From assembly GCF_900105995.1 (NCBI RefSeq), contig NZ_LT629785.1, positions 1,798,001 to 1,862,000 of the forward strand: DNA of 64,000 nucleotides, in the 5' to 3' direction. This document shows positions 32,082-40,981 of this stretch, piece after piece. This DNA is from Pseudomonas pohangensis. GTDB taxonomy: Bacteria > Pseudomonadota > Gammaproteobacteria > Pseudomonadales > Pseudomonadaceae. How positions within the stretch are numbered: the stretch's first letter is position 1; each line of letters starts with the position of its first letter. Below the pieces are notes generated by a model, which worked only from the letters and a program-made list of their open reading frames with translations, made no database searches and was not told where the DNA came from. The translations under genes and the position numbers were made by a program.

Positions 32082-33683
32082 ATGGACGCACAAAACTTTG
32101 ACTACGACTGGCTGGTTATCGGATCCGGCTTTGGCGGCAGCGTTTCCGCCCTGCGCCTTGCCGAGAAAGGTTATCAGGTGGCGGTACTGGAACGTGGCCG
32201 GCGCTTTAAGGATGAAGACTTTGCCGAGAGCTCCTGGCAGCTCGGACGCTTCCTCTGGGCGCCGCTGCTTGGTCTCAAAGGCATCTTCCGCCTGACCCCA
32301 TTCCGCGATGTATTCATTGCCAGCGGCTCCGGAGTGGGCGGTGGCAGTCTGGTGTATGCCAACACCCTGTATCGCGCCAAAGCGGAATTCTTCGAGAACG
32401 CGCAATGGAATGACATCGACCAATGGTCTGAACTGTTGCAGCCGCACTATACGACCGCCGAGAAGATGCTCGGGGTGCAGACCGTCCCGTTCGATTCACC
32501 CAATCAGCAGCTGATCAAGGAAGTCGCCAGACACTTCGGCCATGAGGACAGCTTCAGCCGCACCCCCTGTGCGGTGTTTTTCGGCGAGCCGGGCAAGACC
32601 GTCGCCGACCCCTACTTTGATGGCGAGGGCCCCGAGCGTACCGGCTGCACCCGCTGCGGTGCGTGCATGGTCGGCTGCCGCGTCGGTGCCAAGAACATCC
32701 TGGTGAAGAACTACCTGTGGTTTGCGGAAAAGCGCGGGGTCAGCATCCTGCCCGAGCGCCAGGTGGTCGATGTCCGACCACTTGGCGCGGTGGATGGCAG
32801 TGACGGTTACGAAGTGTTCACCGAGCGCCCCGGGGCCTGGTTCGACAAACAGCCGCAACGCTTCACCGCCCGTGGCGTGGTGTTTTCCGCCGGCGCACTG
32901 GGCACCAACAGCCTGCTGGCCAACTGCAAGCATGGCGGTTCGCTGCCGCGCATCAGCAACCAGCTGGGTGAACTGGTGCGCACCAACAGTGAATCGATCC
33001 TCGCGGTCAAGCTGCCGGATGATCGCCAGACCTGGAACGACGTGGCCATCAGCAGCAGCATCCATGTGGATGCCGACACCCATATCGAGTTTGTCACCTA
33101 TGGCCGCAAGGGTGACTTCATGTCGCTGATCTACACCATTCTGGTTGGCGAGGGCACACGCCTGACACGGCCGCTGATGTGGCTTGGCGGTTTGCTGCGG
33201 CACCCGCTGCGCGCTCTGAAGACGCTCTGGCCGGTCGGTTGGGGCAGCCGTACGGTGATCTTTCTGGTGATGCAGGCACTCGACAATGCGATCGCCTTCA
33301 AGGCCAAAAAGCGTCTGTTTGGTCGCGGCTACCGCCTGACCACCGCGCAGAATCTGGACAAACCCAACCCGACCTTTATTGCCGCCGGCAATGCGGCAGC
33401 CGCCTGGCTGGCCGAACATACCGGCGGCATTGCCCAGAGCAGTACCCTGGAAGCGATCGCCGACATCCCGACTACCGCCCACCTGCTGGGTGGTGCCGTG
33501 ATCGCCAGGAATGCCAAGGAAGGTGTGATCGACCGCAACCTGCAGGTATTCGGTTACCAGAACCTGCTGGTCTGCGACGGCTCGGCGATACCGGCCAACC
33601 CGGGGGTAAACCCTTCGCTGACCATCACCGCGCTGGCCGAGCATGCCATGGCGCAGATACCGCCAGCGCCGAAAGCCGGTTGA
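32082..33683 (+). CDS. GMC oxidoreductase of the cholesterol-oxidase-like branch
   Basis: This 533-aa flavoprotein has an N-terminal FAD site 'WLVIGSGFGGSVSALRLAEKGYQVAVLERGR' and 'GSGVGGGSLVYANTL'. A Cys-rich block 'GCTRCGACMVGCRVGAKN' (near residue 188) is characteristic of the bacterial sterol-oxidase-like branch. The C-terminal GMC_oxred_C region has 'HLLGGAVIA' and 'VNPSLTITALAEHAM'. Such enzymes oxidise hydroxyls on sterol-like or other bulky substrates with O2 or another acceptor. No signal peptide. The four-Cys block is unusual for a GMC enzyme and could bind a metal or cluster. Confidence 0.87.
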   Translation: MDAQNFDYDWLVIGSGFGGSVSALRLAEKGYQVAVLERGRRFKDEDFAESSWQLGRFLWAPLLGLKGIFRLTPFRDVFIASGSGVGGGSLVYANTLYRAKAEFFENAQWNDIDQWSELLQPHYTTAEKMLGVQTVPFDSPNQQLIKEVARHFGHEDSFSRTPCAVFFGEPGKTVADPYFDGEGPERTGCTRCGACMVGCRVGAKNILVKNYLWFAEKRGVSILPERQVVDVRPLGAVDGSDGYEVFTERPGAWFDKQPQRFTARGVVFSAGALGTNSLLANCKHGGSLPRISNQLGELVRTNSESILAVKLPDDRQTWNDVAISSSIHVDADTHIEFVTYGRKGDFMSLIYTILVGEGTRLTRPLMWLGGLLRHPLRALKTLWPVGWGSRTVIFLVMQALDNAIAFKAKKRLFGRGYRLTTAQNLDKPNPTFIAAGNAAAAWLAEHTGGIAQSSTLEAIADIPTTAHLLGGAVIARNAKEGVIDRNLQVFGYQNLLVCDGSAIPANPGVNPSLTITALAEHAMAQIPPAPKAG

Positions 33684-33845
33684 GGCCGGAGCCGGAGCCG
33701 GGGCGGCAGGCTCAGAACATCTGCGGCCATTCGCGCAGATCGGCCTTGCCATCGTCCATCAGCAGCGTGGCCACAGCACCCGCACAGGAGAATTGCAGCA
33801 GACCGTCCATTCCCGATGCTCCGGAAAATTGTTTGAGCAGTTGAC

Positions 33846-33964
33846 CGTAGGGTGGGCTTCAGCCCACCGAAAGTGGCATCTGGGGGTGGTGGGCTGAAGC
33901 CCACCCTACGCCCACCCTACGTCAATCCTACGTCAATCCTACGTCAATCCTACGCCCACCCTAC
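33846..33964. repeat. BIME with six 11-bp tail repeats
   Basis: A pair of opposed REP cores is followed by CCACCCTACGC, CCACCCTACGT, CAATCCTACGT, CAATCCTACGT, CAATCCTACGC and CCACCCTAC (33901-33964), exactly 11 bases apart. The unit is the outer end of the REP element itself, so the array seems to have grown by slippage from the REP tail. It lies between the convergent GMC oxidase and ligase genes. Confidence 0.85.
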
Positions 33965-33981
33965 TCCGGGCCCGCAACGCC

Positions 33982-35535
33982 TCAGCCAACCTGTCGCGTC
34001 CTGCCGCGCCAATGGGGTTCGCGCAAGGCGGTTTTCAATACTTTGCCGGCGCCGGACAACGGCAGGGCGTCGATGAACTCGATGCTCTTGGGGCATTTGT
34101 AACCGGCGATACGTTCCCGGCAATGGGCGATCAGTACCTCTGCATCCGGCGTGCAATCGGGCTTGCGCACCACTACCGCATGCACCGCTTCGCCCCACTC
34201 CGCGCTGGGTATGCCGATCACCGCGCACATGGCCACCTCGGCATGGCTGGCCAGGGCATTCTCCACTTCGACCGAGAACACGTTCTCACCGCCGGTGACG
34301 ATCATGTCCTTGACCCGGTCGACGATGTAGATGAACCCGTTCTCATCCATCCGTGCCCCGTCACCGGTGTGCAGCCAGCCGTCGGCGCTGATCGCTGCGC
34401 GGGTCAGTTCCGGCTGTTTCCAGTAGCCCTGCATCATGTTTGCACCACGCACGGCGATTTCACCGACCGTACCGCAGGGCACTTGCTGCCCCCCGGCATC
34501 GACAATCTTCACCTCGACCACCGCCGTAGGCCTGCCACAGGAACGCAGCAAGCCTTTTGCCGCGCCCTCGGCACCGTGTTGCGCCGGCCCCAGCAGACTG
34601 ACGATGGGCGCCATTTCGGTCTGCCCGTAGGCCTGATACAGCTGCAGGTCCGGTAGTAGCCTGAGCACATCCAGCAGCACCTGCTCCTGTATCGGTGAAG
34701 CACCGTAGATCAGGATTTTCAGCGAGCTGATGTCGTGTTTGCGCACATCTGGGTGGTACACCAGCAGCTGGATCATGGTCGGCACCAGCAACATCGAATC
34801 CACCTGATACTGCTCGATGGCTTCCAGCGCGTGTTTCGGCTGAAACGCCGGCAGGATCACATGGGTGGTGCACTTCAGCGTCGCTATATAGCCAAACGCC
34901 AGATCAGCCATATGAAACATCGGTGCCGAGCGCAGCATGGTGCCCTGCTCGTTCAGCGTACCCAGCGCGGCCAGCTGGCTGCTGCAAAAGGCGTTGTGGC
35001 TGATCATCACACCCTTGGGAAAGCCGGTGGTACCGCCGGTATAGAAGATGCCGAGCAGGGACTCGCCACCTCGCCGGGCATCCTCGACCGGTTCTGCGCC
35101 GGCCAGCAGCGCTTCGTAATCGAGCATGCCCGCCGGGGTTTCCTCGTCGCCGGTATAGATCAGCTGCTGCAGGCACGGCACCTGCTCGAGCAAGGCCTGG
35201 CCCATATTCTTGAAGTGGTCATCGACCAGCAGGATCACGGTTTCCGAATCATTCAGCGCGTAGGCAATTTCCCTGACAGTCCAGCGGCTATTGCACGGAT
35301 TGAGCACGGCATCGGCCCAGGGCACGCCATTCAGGTATTCCATATAACGGTCGGAGTTCAGGCTGAGCATGGCTACCCGGTCGCCACTGCCGACTCCCAG
35401 CTGGCGCAAGGCAGCGGCCAGACGCGAGACACGCTCGACAAACTGGCGCACGCTGAACTGACGTCCGCCGCAGATGGTCATCACCTGTTCCGGGCTGCTC
35501 TGCAGATTGCGGTGCAAGGCTTGCGTCAGGTACAT
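33982..35535 (-). CDS. AMP-forming acyl-CoA synthetase
   Basis: This 517-aa ANL ligase has P-loop 'YTGGTTGFPKGVMIS' (about residue 168), 'YQAYGQTEMAP', 'WLHTGDGARMDENGFIYIVDRVKDMIVTGGENVFSVEVE', and the C-terminal Lys in 'LPLSGAGKVLKTALR'. It makes acyl-CoA from a free acid with ATP. It is five bases downstream of the crotonase gene on the same strand, so they are cotranscribed. It is not a close copy of the ligase at 21828; it belongs to another catabolic block. Confidence 0.92.
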   Translation of the reverse strand: MYLTQALHRNLQSSPEQVMTICGGRQFSVRQFVERVSRLAAALRQLGVGSGDRVAMLSLNSDRYMEYLNGVPWADAVLNPCNSRWTVREIAYALNDSETVILLVDDHFKNMGQALLEQVPCLQQLIYTGDEETPAGMLDYEALLAGAEPVEDARRGGESLLGIFYTGGTTGFPKGVMISHNAFCSSQLAALGTLNEQGTMLRSAPMFHMADLAFGYIATLKCTTHVILPAFQPKHALEAIEQYQVDSMLLVPTMIQLLVYHPDVRKHDISSLKILIYGASPIQEQVLLDVLRLLPDLQLYQAYGQTEMAPIVSLLGPAQHGAEGAAKGLLRSCGRPTAVVEVKIVDAGGQQVPCGTVGEIAVRGANMMQGYWKQPELTRAAISADGWLHTGDGARMDENGFIYIVDRVKDMIVTGGENVFSVEVENALASHAEVAMCAVIGIPSAEWGEAVHAVVVRKPDCTPDAEVLIAHCRERIAGYKCPKSIEFIDALPLSGAGKVLKTALREPHWRGRTRQVG

Positions 35536-35540
35536 GGTTT

Positions 35541-36332
35541 TCAGCTCCCGTTAAAGTTTGCTTTGCGTTTTTCCATAAAGGCCGCCATCCCTTCTGCCTG
35601 ATCGCGGCTGGCAAAACAGCGGCGCACCGCTTCACGCTCGGCATCCAGAGCGGCTTCCAGCGGCAGGTCGCCAGCCCCGACTACGCTGCGCAACACACCG
35701 GCTACCGCAATCGGCGGTTTTTCCGCCAGCTCATGGGCAAGTGCCAGGGCAGCAGCCTTGAGTTCCGCCAGGGGATGCAGCCATTGCACCAGGCCGATGC
35801 GCAATGCCTCCGGGCCATCAATCTTGCGTGCGCGCAGAATCATCTCCAGCGCACGCTCACGCCCGATGCAGCGAGTCAGCCGCACCGAACCACCCCAGGC
35901 CGGCACCGTACCCAGCTCCAGTTCGGGCAGACCGATCTGCGCGCCCTGCTCCGCTGCCAGGCGGAAATGACAGGCCAGCGGCAACTCCAGACCTCCACCC
36001 AGACAGTTACCGTAAAGCGTAGCAATGGATGGTTTGTCCAGCGCCTCGATCATGCCCAGAACGCGCCGGCGCTGATCGAGAATCGCCTCGAAACCACCAC
36101 GGTCAGCACCCTCACGCACCAGTTGCTTGAGGTCCATGCCCACCGAGAAATTGTCCAGACCATCGCTGGTGAACAGCAGCACGCGCACGTCCGGGTCGGC
36201 AGCAGCTTGCTGCACCGCCTGCTCCAGCGCATCCATATAGGCAAAACTCATGCGGTTCCACGGTGCATCGGTGTTGCTCAGGATCAGTACCGCACCGTCA
36301 CGTTCGAGACGCAGGGGACCGGGTTTGTTCAT
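35541..36332 (-). CDS. enoyl-CoA hydratase/isomerase (crotonase)
   Basis: This 263-aa crotonase-fold enzyme has the oxyanion-hole 'NFSVGMDLKQLV' and 'YGNCLGGGLELPLACHFRLA' blocks and a Glu in 'GLPELELGTVPAWGGSVRL' at the second acid position. Both catalytic glutamates of hydratases appear to be present. It would hydrate 2-enoyl-CoA in beta-oxidation. The start is ATG 36332, with AAGGAG upstream; an earlier in-frame ATG has none. It is directly upstream of the ligase gene. Confidence 0.9.
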   Translation of the reverse strand: MNKPGPLRLERDGAVLILSNTDAPWNRMSFAYMDALEQAVQQAAADPDVRVLLFTSDGLDNFSVGMDLKQLVREGADRGGFEAILDQRRRVLGMIEALDKPSIATLYGNCLGGGLELPLACHFRLAAEQGAQIGLPELELGTVPAWGGSVRLTRCIGRERALEMILRARKIDGPEALRIGLVQWLHPLAELKAAALALAHELAEKPPIAVAGVLRSVVGAGDLPLEAALDAEREAVRRCFASRDQAEGMAAFMEKRKANFNGS

Positions 36333-36418
36333 CGGGACTCCTTGGCATTGAGGTTGTACCCATTGAGCAAAGCACAACTGCAGCCGGCTGCGCTGCCAGA
36401 CTCCGATGATGGATAAGC

Positions 36419-36443
36419 TTTGCTGGGCTGAAGCCCAGGCTAC
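36419..36443. repeat. degenerate REP core
   Basis: A single inverted core, GCTGGGCTGAAGCCCAGGC, followed by TAC lies between the IclR and crotonase genes. It is a diverged member of the GGGTGGGCTTCAGCCCACC family with compensating changes that keep the stem. Confidence 0.6.
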
Positions 36444-36515
36444 AGCTGGTTATACAGTCGTTAGCTGTTGCGGCAAACGCACGGACTGGCGACCCGCCAG
36501 CACTACGAAGCATGG

Positions 36516-37298
36516 TTAAAGGCCGTTGCCGAAGCTGCTTTGCAGACGATCGCGCAGATTCAATAGGCGCGGCCCCAGTTCGCCCAGCAGGCGCGCTTCA
36601 GTCATGTTGAAGACCGGCCCGGACAGACTCAGTGCCAGGGTGCCGGAACCATCGGCTGCCACCAGCGGCACACCCACTGCATAGACCTCGGGATTCCAGC
36701 GGCCCAGCGAGTAACAGAAGCCGTGCTGCTGATAGTCACTGACCGCTTGCAGAATGCTCGCCTCGGTTTCCGGCCAGCTGGCTGCTTCACTCTCGGCGCC
36801 ATAACGCTGCATCCACGCGTTGCGCGGAGCGGCGTCGAGTCCGCACAGATGCGCACGGCCCAGCGCGGTCAGACCGTGCGGTACACGCACGCCGAGATCC
36901 AGATTAAGGCGGAACAGCGGATGACCCTGGCTGATTTCCAGACAGACCATATGCAATTGCTCGCGCGCACCGAGCACCACACTGGATTCGGTTTCGGCAG
37001 CCAGTTGCGCCAGCAGCGGGCGCGCCGCATCACGGATCGACAGCCCCGACAGGTAGGCATAACCCAGGGCCAGCACCCCGGCACCCAGGCAGTACTTGCC
37101 CAGCTCGGCCTGATACTCCAGGTAGCCCAGCCGGGTCAGGGTGTAGGTCAGCCGGTTGACCGTGGCCTTGGGCAAACCGGTGCGGCTGGCGAACTCGCCA
37201 TTGCCCAGGTAACGCTCGCCACGCCGAAAAGCGCGCAACAGCTCCAGCCCGCGAGACAAGGCGGTGACGAACTGGCGATCGGTTTCAGCTTCGCTCAT
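36516..37298 (-). CDS. IclR-family transcriptional regulator
   Basis: This 260-aa protein has an N-terminal winged helix ('LSRGLELLRAFRRGERYLGNGEFASRTGLPKATVNRLTYTLTRLGYLEY', residues about 14-62) and a C-terminal effector domain with 'LGRAHLCGLD' and 'GVPLVAADGSGTLALSLSGP'. IclR regulators commonly control catabolic genes for aromatics, terpenes or fatty-acid-like compounds. It sits between the two halves of the minus-strand catabolic block. ATG 37298 is preceded by a poor ribosome site (ATGGAAAAACC); the long upstream open frame only covers repeats. Confidence 0.92.
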   Translation of the reverse strand: MSEAETDRQFVTALSRGLELLRAFRRGERYLGNGEFASRTGLPKATVNRLTYTLTRLGYLEYQAELGKYCLGAGVLALGYAYLSGLSIRDAARPLLAQLAAETESSVVLGAREQLHMVCLEISQGHPLFRLNLDLGVRVPHGLTALGRAHLCGLDAAPRNAWMQRYGAESEAASWPETEASILQAVSDYQQHGFCYSLGRWNPEVYAVGVPLVAADGSGTLALSLSGPVFNMTEARLLGELGPRLLNLRDRLQSSFGNGL

Positions 37299-37337
37299 GG
37301 TTTTTCCATCACAAGACTCGACAGGTGGATCAACGGA

Positions 37338-37680
37338 TCTGCTTTTCGAGGGAGCCCCGCCCCGGCGCGAGCTCTTGCTGTTGCCAGAAAGCCCGTATCG
37401 CGGCGAGGGCGCCGCTCCCACATGGTGAATTGATCGTTCCCACGCTCCCGCGTGGGAACGCAGCCCTCGACGCGTCAGCGTCAACCCTGCCGCCCGGTAA
37501 AGCTCAGAAGCACCCGGCGGATTCTGCTTTTCGTGGGAGAGCCGCCCCGGCGCGAGCTCTTGCTGTTGCCAGAAAGCCCGTATCGCGGCGAGGGCGCCGC
37601 TCCCACATGGTGAATGATCGTACCCACGCCGGAGCGTGGGAACCATCAACCAAGCCCAGCCTACCGCCGGCAACCCTGAC
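37338..37680. repeat. direct repeat of 185 bp made of REP-like and GTTCCCACGC hairpin units
   Basis: Copies begin TCTGCTTTTCG at 37338 and 37523. Each has a CCCCGGCGCGAGCTCTTGC arm, 'AGAAAGCCCGTATCGCGGCG', 'GCGCCGCTCCCACATGGTG', and then a hairpin CCCACGC..GCGTGGGAAC (37436-37459 and 37621-37643). The second copy lacks the last third. The same CCCACGC hairpin occurs at 42340-42364 and 42418-42438. The array separates the IclR gene from the acyl-CoA dehydrogenase gene. Confidence 0.88.
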
Positions 37681-37682
37681 CT

Positions 37683-38900
37683 TTACTGGTAACGCGCCAG
37701 TTCCTGCTTGGCGATGGCATTGCGATGTACTTCATCCGGGCCGTCGGCAAAGCGCAGGGTGCGGGCCTGGGCGTAGTGGAAGGCCAGATTGAAGTCATCG
37801 GAAATACCGGCCGCACCGTGCACCTGGATCGCCCAGTCGAGCACTTGCAGCGCCATGTTCGGCGCAGCCACCTTGATCATGGCGATTTCCTTGGCCGCAA
37901 CCTTGTTGCCCACGGTGTCCATCTTGAACGCCGCATTCAGGGTCAGCAGCCGCGCCTGGTCGATCAGGATGCGCGCCTCGGCAATCCGCTCGCGGGTCAC
38001 GCCCTGCTCGGCAACCGGTTTGCCGAAAGCCACCCGACTGAGGCTGCGCTTGCACATGGCTTCCAGCGCACGCTCGGCCATGCCGATCAGCCGCATGCAG
38101 TGGTGAATGCGTCCCGGGCCAAGCCGGCCCTGGGCAATCTCGAAGCCACGCCCTTCACCGAGCAGGATATTGCTCACCGGCACCCGCACGTTTTCAAAGG
38201 TGAATTCACCGTGACCATGCGGTGCATCGTCATAACCGAACACCGGCAGGAAGCGCGTCATGGTCACGCCGGGGGTATCCAGCGGAATCAGGATCATCGA
38301 CTGCTGCTGGTGCCGGTTCGGATTAGTCGGATCGGTCTTACCCATGAAGATCAGGATCTTGCAGCGCGGGTCCGGGGCGCCGGTAGTCCACCACTTCTTG
38401 CCATTGATCACGTACTCGTCGCCATCGCGAACGATTTCGGCCTGGATATTGGTGGCATCGGAGGACGCCACATCCGGCTCGGTCATGGCGAAAGCCGAAC
38501 GGATCTCGCCGGCCAGCAGCGGCTTGAGCCACTGTTCTTTCTGTGCTTCGCTGCCGTAGCGCTCGAACACTTCCATGTTGCCGGTATCCGGCGCGTTGCA
38601 GTTGAACGCCTCGGGGGCAATCCACGAGCGGCCCATGATTTCGCACAGCGGTGCGTATTCCAGATTGCTCAGACCGGCACCGCGTTCGGATTCCGGCAGG
38701 AACAGGTTCCACAGCCCGGCCGCCCGCGCCTTGACCTTGAGCTGCTCCATGATATTGGTCGCCACCCAGGCATTGCCGGCCTTGCGGTTGGCTTCGACTT
38801 CCGCGTGATAGACCGCTTCGGCCGGATAGATGTGCTCTTCCATGAAGGCCGTCAGCCGCGCTTGCAGATCCTGCACCTTTGGCGAGTAATCAAAATCCAT
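37683..38900 (-). CDS. acyl-CoA dehydrogenase (ACAD10/11-like)
   Basis: This 405-aa flavoprotein has 'FAMTEPDVASSDATNI' (substrate/FAD loop, about residue 138), 'WWTTGAPDPRCKILIFMGKTDP', and a C-terminal 'QVHGAAGISDDFNLAFHYAQARTLRFADGPDEVH' block. This subgroup usually occurs with an aminoglycoside-phosphotransferase-like kinase, as here: the kinase stop overlaps this ATG by one base (TGATG). In eukaryotes such pairs (ACAD10/ACAD11) process 4-hydroxy-acyl-CoA by phosphorylation and elimination, so this block may handle 4-hydroxy acids. Confidence 0.92.
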   Translation of the reverse strand: MDFDYSPKVQDLQARLTAFMEEHIYPAEAVYHAEVEANRKAGNAWVATNIMEQLKVKARAAGLWNLFLPESERGAGLSNLEYAPLCEIMGRSWIAPEAFNCNAPDTGNMEVFERYGSEAQKEQWLKPLLAGEIRSAFAMTEPDVASSDATNIQAEIVRDGDEYVINGKKWWTTGAPDPRCKILIFMGKTDPTNPNRHQQQSMILIPLDTPGVTMTRFLPVFGYDDAPHGHGEFTFENVRVPVSNILLGEGRGFEIAQGRLGPGRIHHCMRLIGMAERALEAMCKRSLSRVAFGKPVAEQGVTRERIAEARILIDQARLLTLNAAFKMDTVGNKVAAKEIAMIKVAAPNMALQVLDWAIQVHGAAGISDDFNLAFHYAQARTLRFADGPDEVHRNAIAKQELARYQ

Positions 38901-39982
38901 CAGTTGTCTCCTTGCTGGCGGGCAAATGCCCAGGCCATATCGGCGATTTGTCCGGCCTTGCGGCCCATGATCAGTGCGTTGTCACTCGAGGCGTTGCCCT
39001 GCAGGCCACGCAACCAGACCCCATGCAGAATCGCGGCGATACGGAACATGTTGAAAATCAGGTAGTACTCGTAACCGGGAATATTTTCCCGGTTGGTGCG
39101 CCGGCAGTAATCGGCAATGAATTCGGCCTCGGTGGGAATGCCCAGCGCGGTGAAATCCTCACCGCCCATGCCGCGAAACACATCGGCCGGCAGGCGCCAG
39201 GCCATCATCAGATAGGCGAAATCGGACAACGGATGGCCGAGGGTCGACAGCTCCCAATCAAGTACCGCCAGCACCCGTGGCTCTGTCGGATGCCACATCA
39301 GATTGTCCAGCCGGAAGTCGCCGTGGGCGATGCTGGTTTCGTCGCCCGGCGGCAGGTGTTTGGGCAGCCATTCGATCAGTTGATCCATGGCCGGAATACG
39401 TGGTGCCTCGCTGGCCGCCTGATAGTTCTTGGCCCAGCGGGCTACCTGACGCTCGACGAACTGACCGCTTTTGCCAAAATCACCGAGGCCCACGGCCTGG
39501 TAATCGACACTGTGCAACGCGGCGATTACCCGGTTGATTTCAGCGTAATGCGCCTTGCGCTCGGCCAGCGACATGCCCGGCAGTGCCGGGTCCCAGAGGA
39601 TGCGGCCGCTGATGTATTCCATCAGGTAGAACGCCGTACCGATCACCTCGGGGTCATCACACAAGCCGTACATCTTCGGCACCGGCACAGCGCTGCCGCT
39701 CAGGGCCAGCATCAGCCGGTATTCGCGGTCGATGGCATGCGCCGACGGCAGCAGTTTGCCCGGCGGCTTGCGCCGCAGGATGTAGCACTTGCCGTCAGCA
39801 CAGCTGACCCGGTAAGTGGGGTTGGATTGGCCGCCCTGGAACTGCTCGACCGTCAAGGAACTCGCCGTACCGCTGAAATCCGGCAGATGTTCGGACATCC
39901 AGCCGGCCAGCCCTGCGACATCGAATTCATGCACCACGCCGACCAGCTTGGCGCCCGGATTTGCCTGGGTGGTATCGGTCAT
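38900..39982 (-). CDS. APH-family phosphotransferase linked to acyl-CoA dehydrogenase
   Basis: This 360-aa kinase-like protein has a nucleotide-binding N-lobe ('FQGGQSNPTYRVSC', 'CYILRRKPPG'), the catalytic loop 'SIAHGDFRLDNLMWHP' (Brenner-type H-G-D-x4-N) and 'AVLDWELSTLGHPLSDFAYLMM' with the metal-binding Asp. It is of the ACAD10/11-associated type rather than an antibiotic-resistance kinase. It overlaps the next dehydrogenase gene by one base and is two bases downstream of the SDR gene. A role in phosphorylating a hydroxyacyl-CoA is inferred from the eukaryotic fusion proteins. Confidence 0.9.
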   Translation of the reverse strand: MTDTTQANPGAKLVGVVHEFDVAGLAGWMSEHLPDFSGTASSLTVEQFQGGQSNPTYRVSCADGKCYILRRKPPGKLLPSAHAIDREYRLMLALSGSAVPVPKMYGLCDDPEVIGTAFYLMEYISGRILWDPALPGMSLAERKAHYAEINRVIAALHSVDYQAVGLGDFGKSGQFVERQVARWAKNYQAASEAPRIPAMDQLIEWLPKHLPPGDETSIAHGDFRLDNLMWHPTEPRVLAVLDWELSTLGHPLSDFAYLMMAWRLPADVFRGMGGEDFTALGIPTEAEFIADYCRRTNRENIPGYEYYLIFNMFRIAAILHGVWLRGLQGNASSDNALIMGRKAGQIADMAWAFARQQGDN

Positions 39983-39984
39983 GG

Positions 39985-40764
39985 TTATACCGCCGTGCAG
40001 CCGCCATCAACGGCGATGGCCTGGCCGGTGATGTAGTCGGAGGCCTGCGAGGCCAGCAGCAACGCGATGCCCTTGAGGTCATCCTCGTTGCCCAGGCGAC
40101 CAGCCGGATTGAGGGCGATGTATTGCTGCTCGATTTTATCCAGCAAGCCGGCGGAGATTTTGGTGAGGAAGAAGCCCGGGCAGATCGCATTGACCTGGAT
40201 GTTGTATTTGCCCCACTCCGCCGCCAATGCCTTGGTGAAATTGACCATGGCGCCCTTGGCGGTGTTGTAGCCGATGGTGCCCATACCCCAACCCGGCGGA
40301 TTGCCGCCCAGGCCAGCGATGGAGGCAATATTGATGATCTTGCCGCCACCGTTGGGGATCATGCTGCGCTTGCCCAACTCGCGGCTGAGGAAGAACTGCG
40401 CATTGATGTCCAGATCCATCACCTTGTGCCAGGCCTCGTCCGTCATATCCTCGGCCGGTGCACCCCAGCTGCAGCCGGCGTTATTGACCAGGATATCGAC
40501 CTTGCCGTAGTGACCGAGGATGCTGTCTGCCAGAGCCGGGATGCTGGCGAAGTCGGAAAGGTCGTTTTGTACGGTGAAACAGGGAATACCCAACTTGTCA
40601 AAGTGCGCCTGCGCCGCATCCAGTTCGTGTTGCTTGCGTGCCGACAGGGCAATGCTGGCACCCTGCTCACCCAGCGCCTCGGCCATCTGCAGGCCGATAC
40701 CACGCGAACCACCGGTGATGACTGCGACCTTGCCGGTCAGATCAAACAGTTGCTGGGTTTTCAT
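39985..40764 (-). CDS. short-chain dehydrogenase/reductase (3-oxoacyl reductase-like)
   Basis: This 259-aa classical SDR has 'TGGSRGIGLQMA' (residues about 17-28), 'NNAG', Ser in 'INIASIAGLGG', 'YNTAK' as Tyr-x3-Lys, 'PGFFLT' and the C-terminal 'YITGQAIAVDGG'. It is first in the minus-strand operon SDR-APH-ACAD, with two bases to the next gene. Probable role is oxidation or reduction of a hydroxy/keto-acyl intermediate. ATG 40764 is preceded by CGAGGGCAAAG. Confidence 0.92.
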   Translation of the reverse strand: MKTQQLFDLTGKVAVITGGSRGIGLQMAEALGEQGASIALSARKQHELDAAQAHFDKLGIPCFTVQNDLSDFASIPALADSILGHYGKVDILVNNAGCSWGAPAEDMTDEAWHKVMDLDINAQFFLSRELGKRSMIPNGGGKIINIASIAGLGGNPPGWGMGTIGYNTAKGAMVNFTKALAAEWGKYNIQVNAICPGFFLTKISAGLLDKIEQQYIALNPAGRLGNEDDLKGIALLLASQASDYITGQAIAVDGGCTAV

Positions 40765-40981
40765 AACTTTGCCCTCGTCTGGCTATTGGTTCCGCTGTGC
40801 GGAATTTAATTTTGATTAGCGAAACATCCTACCGTGAAACTTCGCCCCCTGTAAAAGACCGCCGGTCAAACGAGCTGCAGGCGCACACCATAAAAAGGCT
40901 CTATCAGGGCCATGCCTCCTGCGCAGCGGCCTGATCGGGTAACATGCGCGCCTGTCCGTTTACCTATAGCCGAGAACCCTG

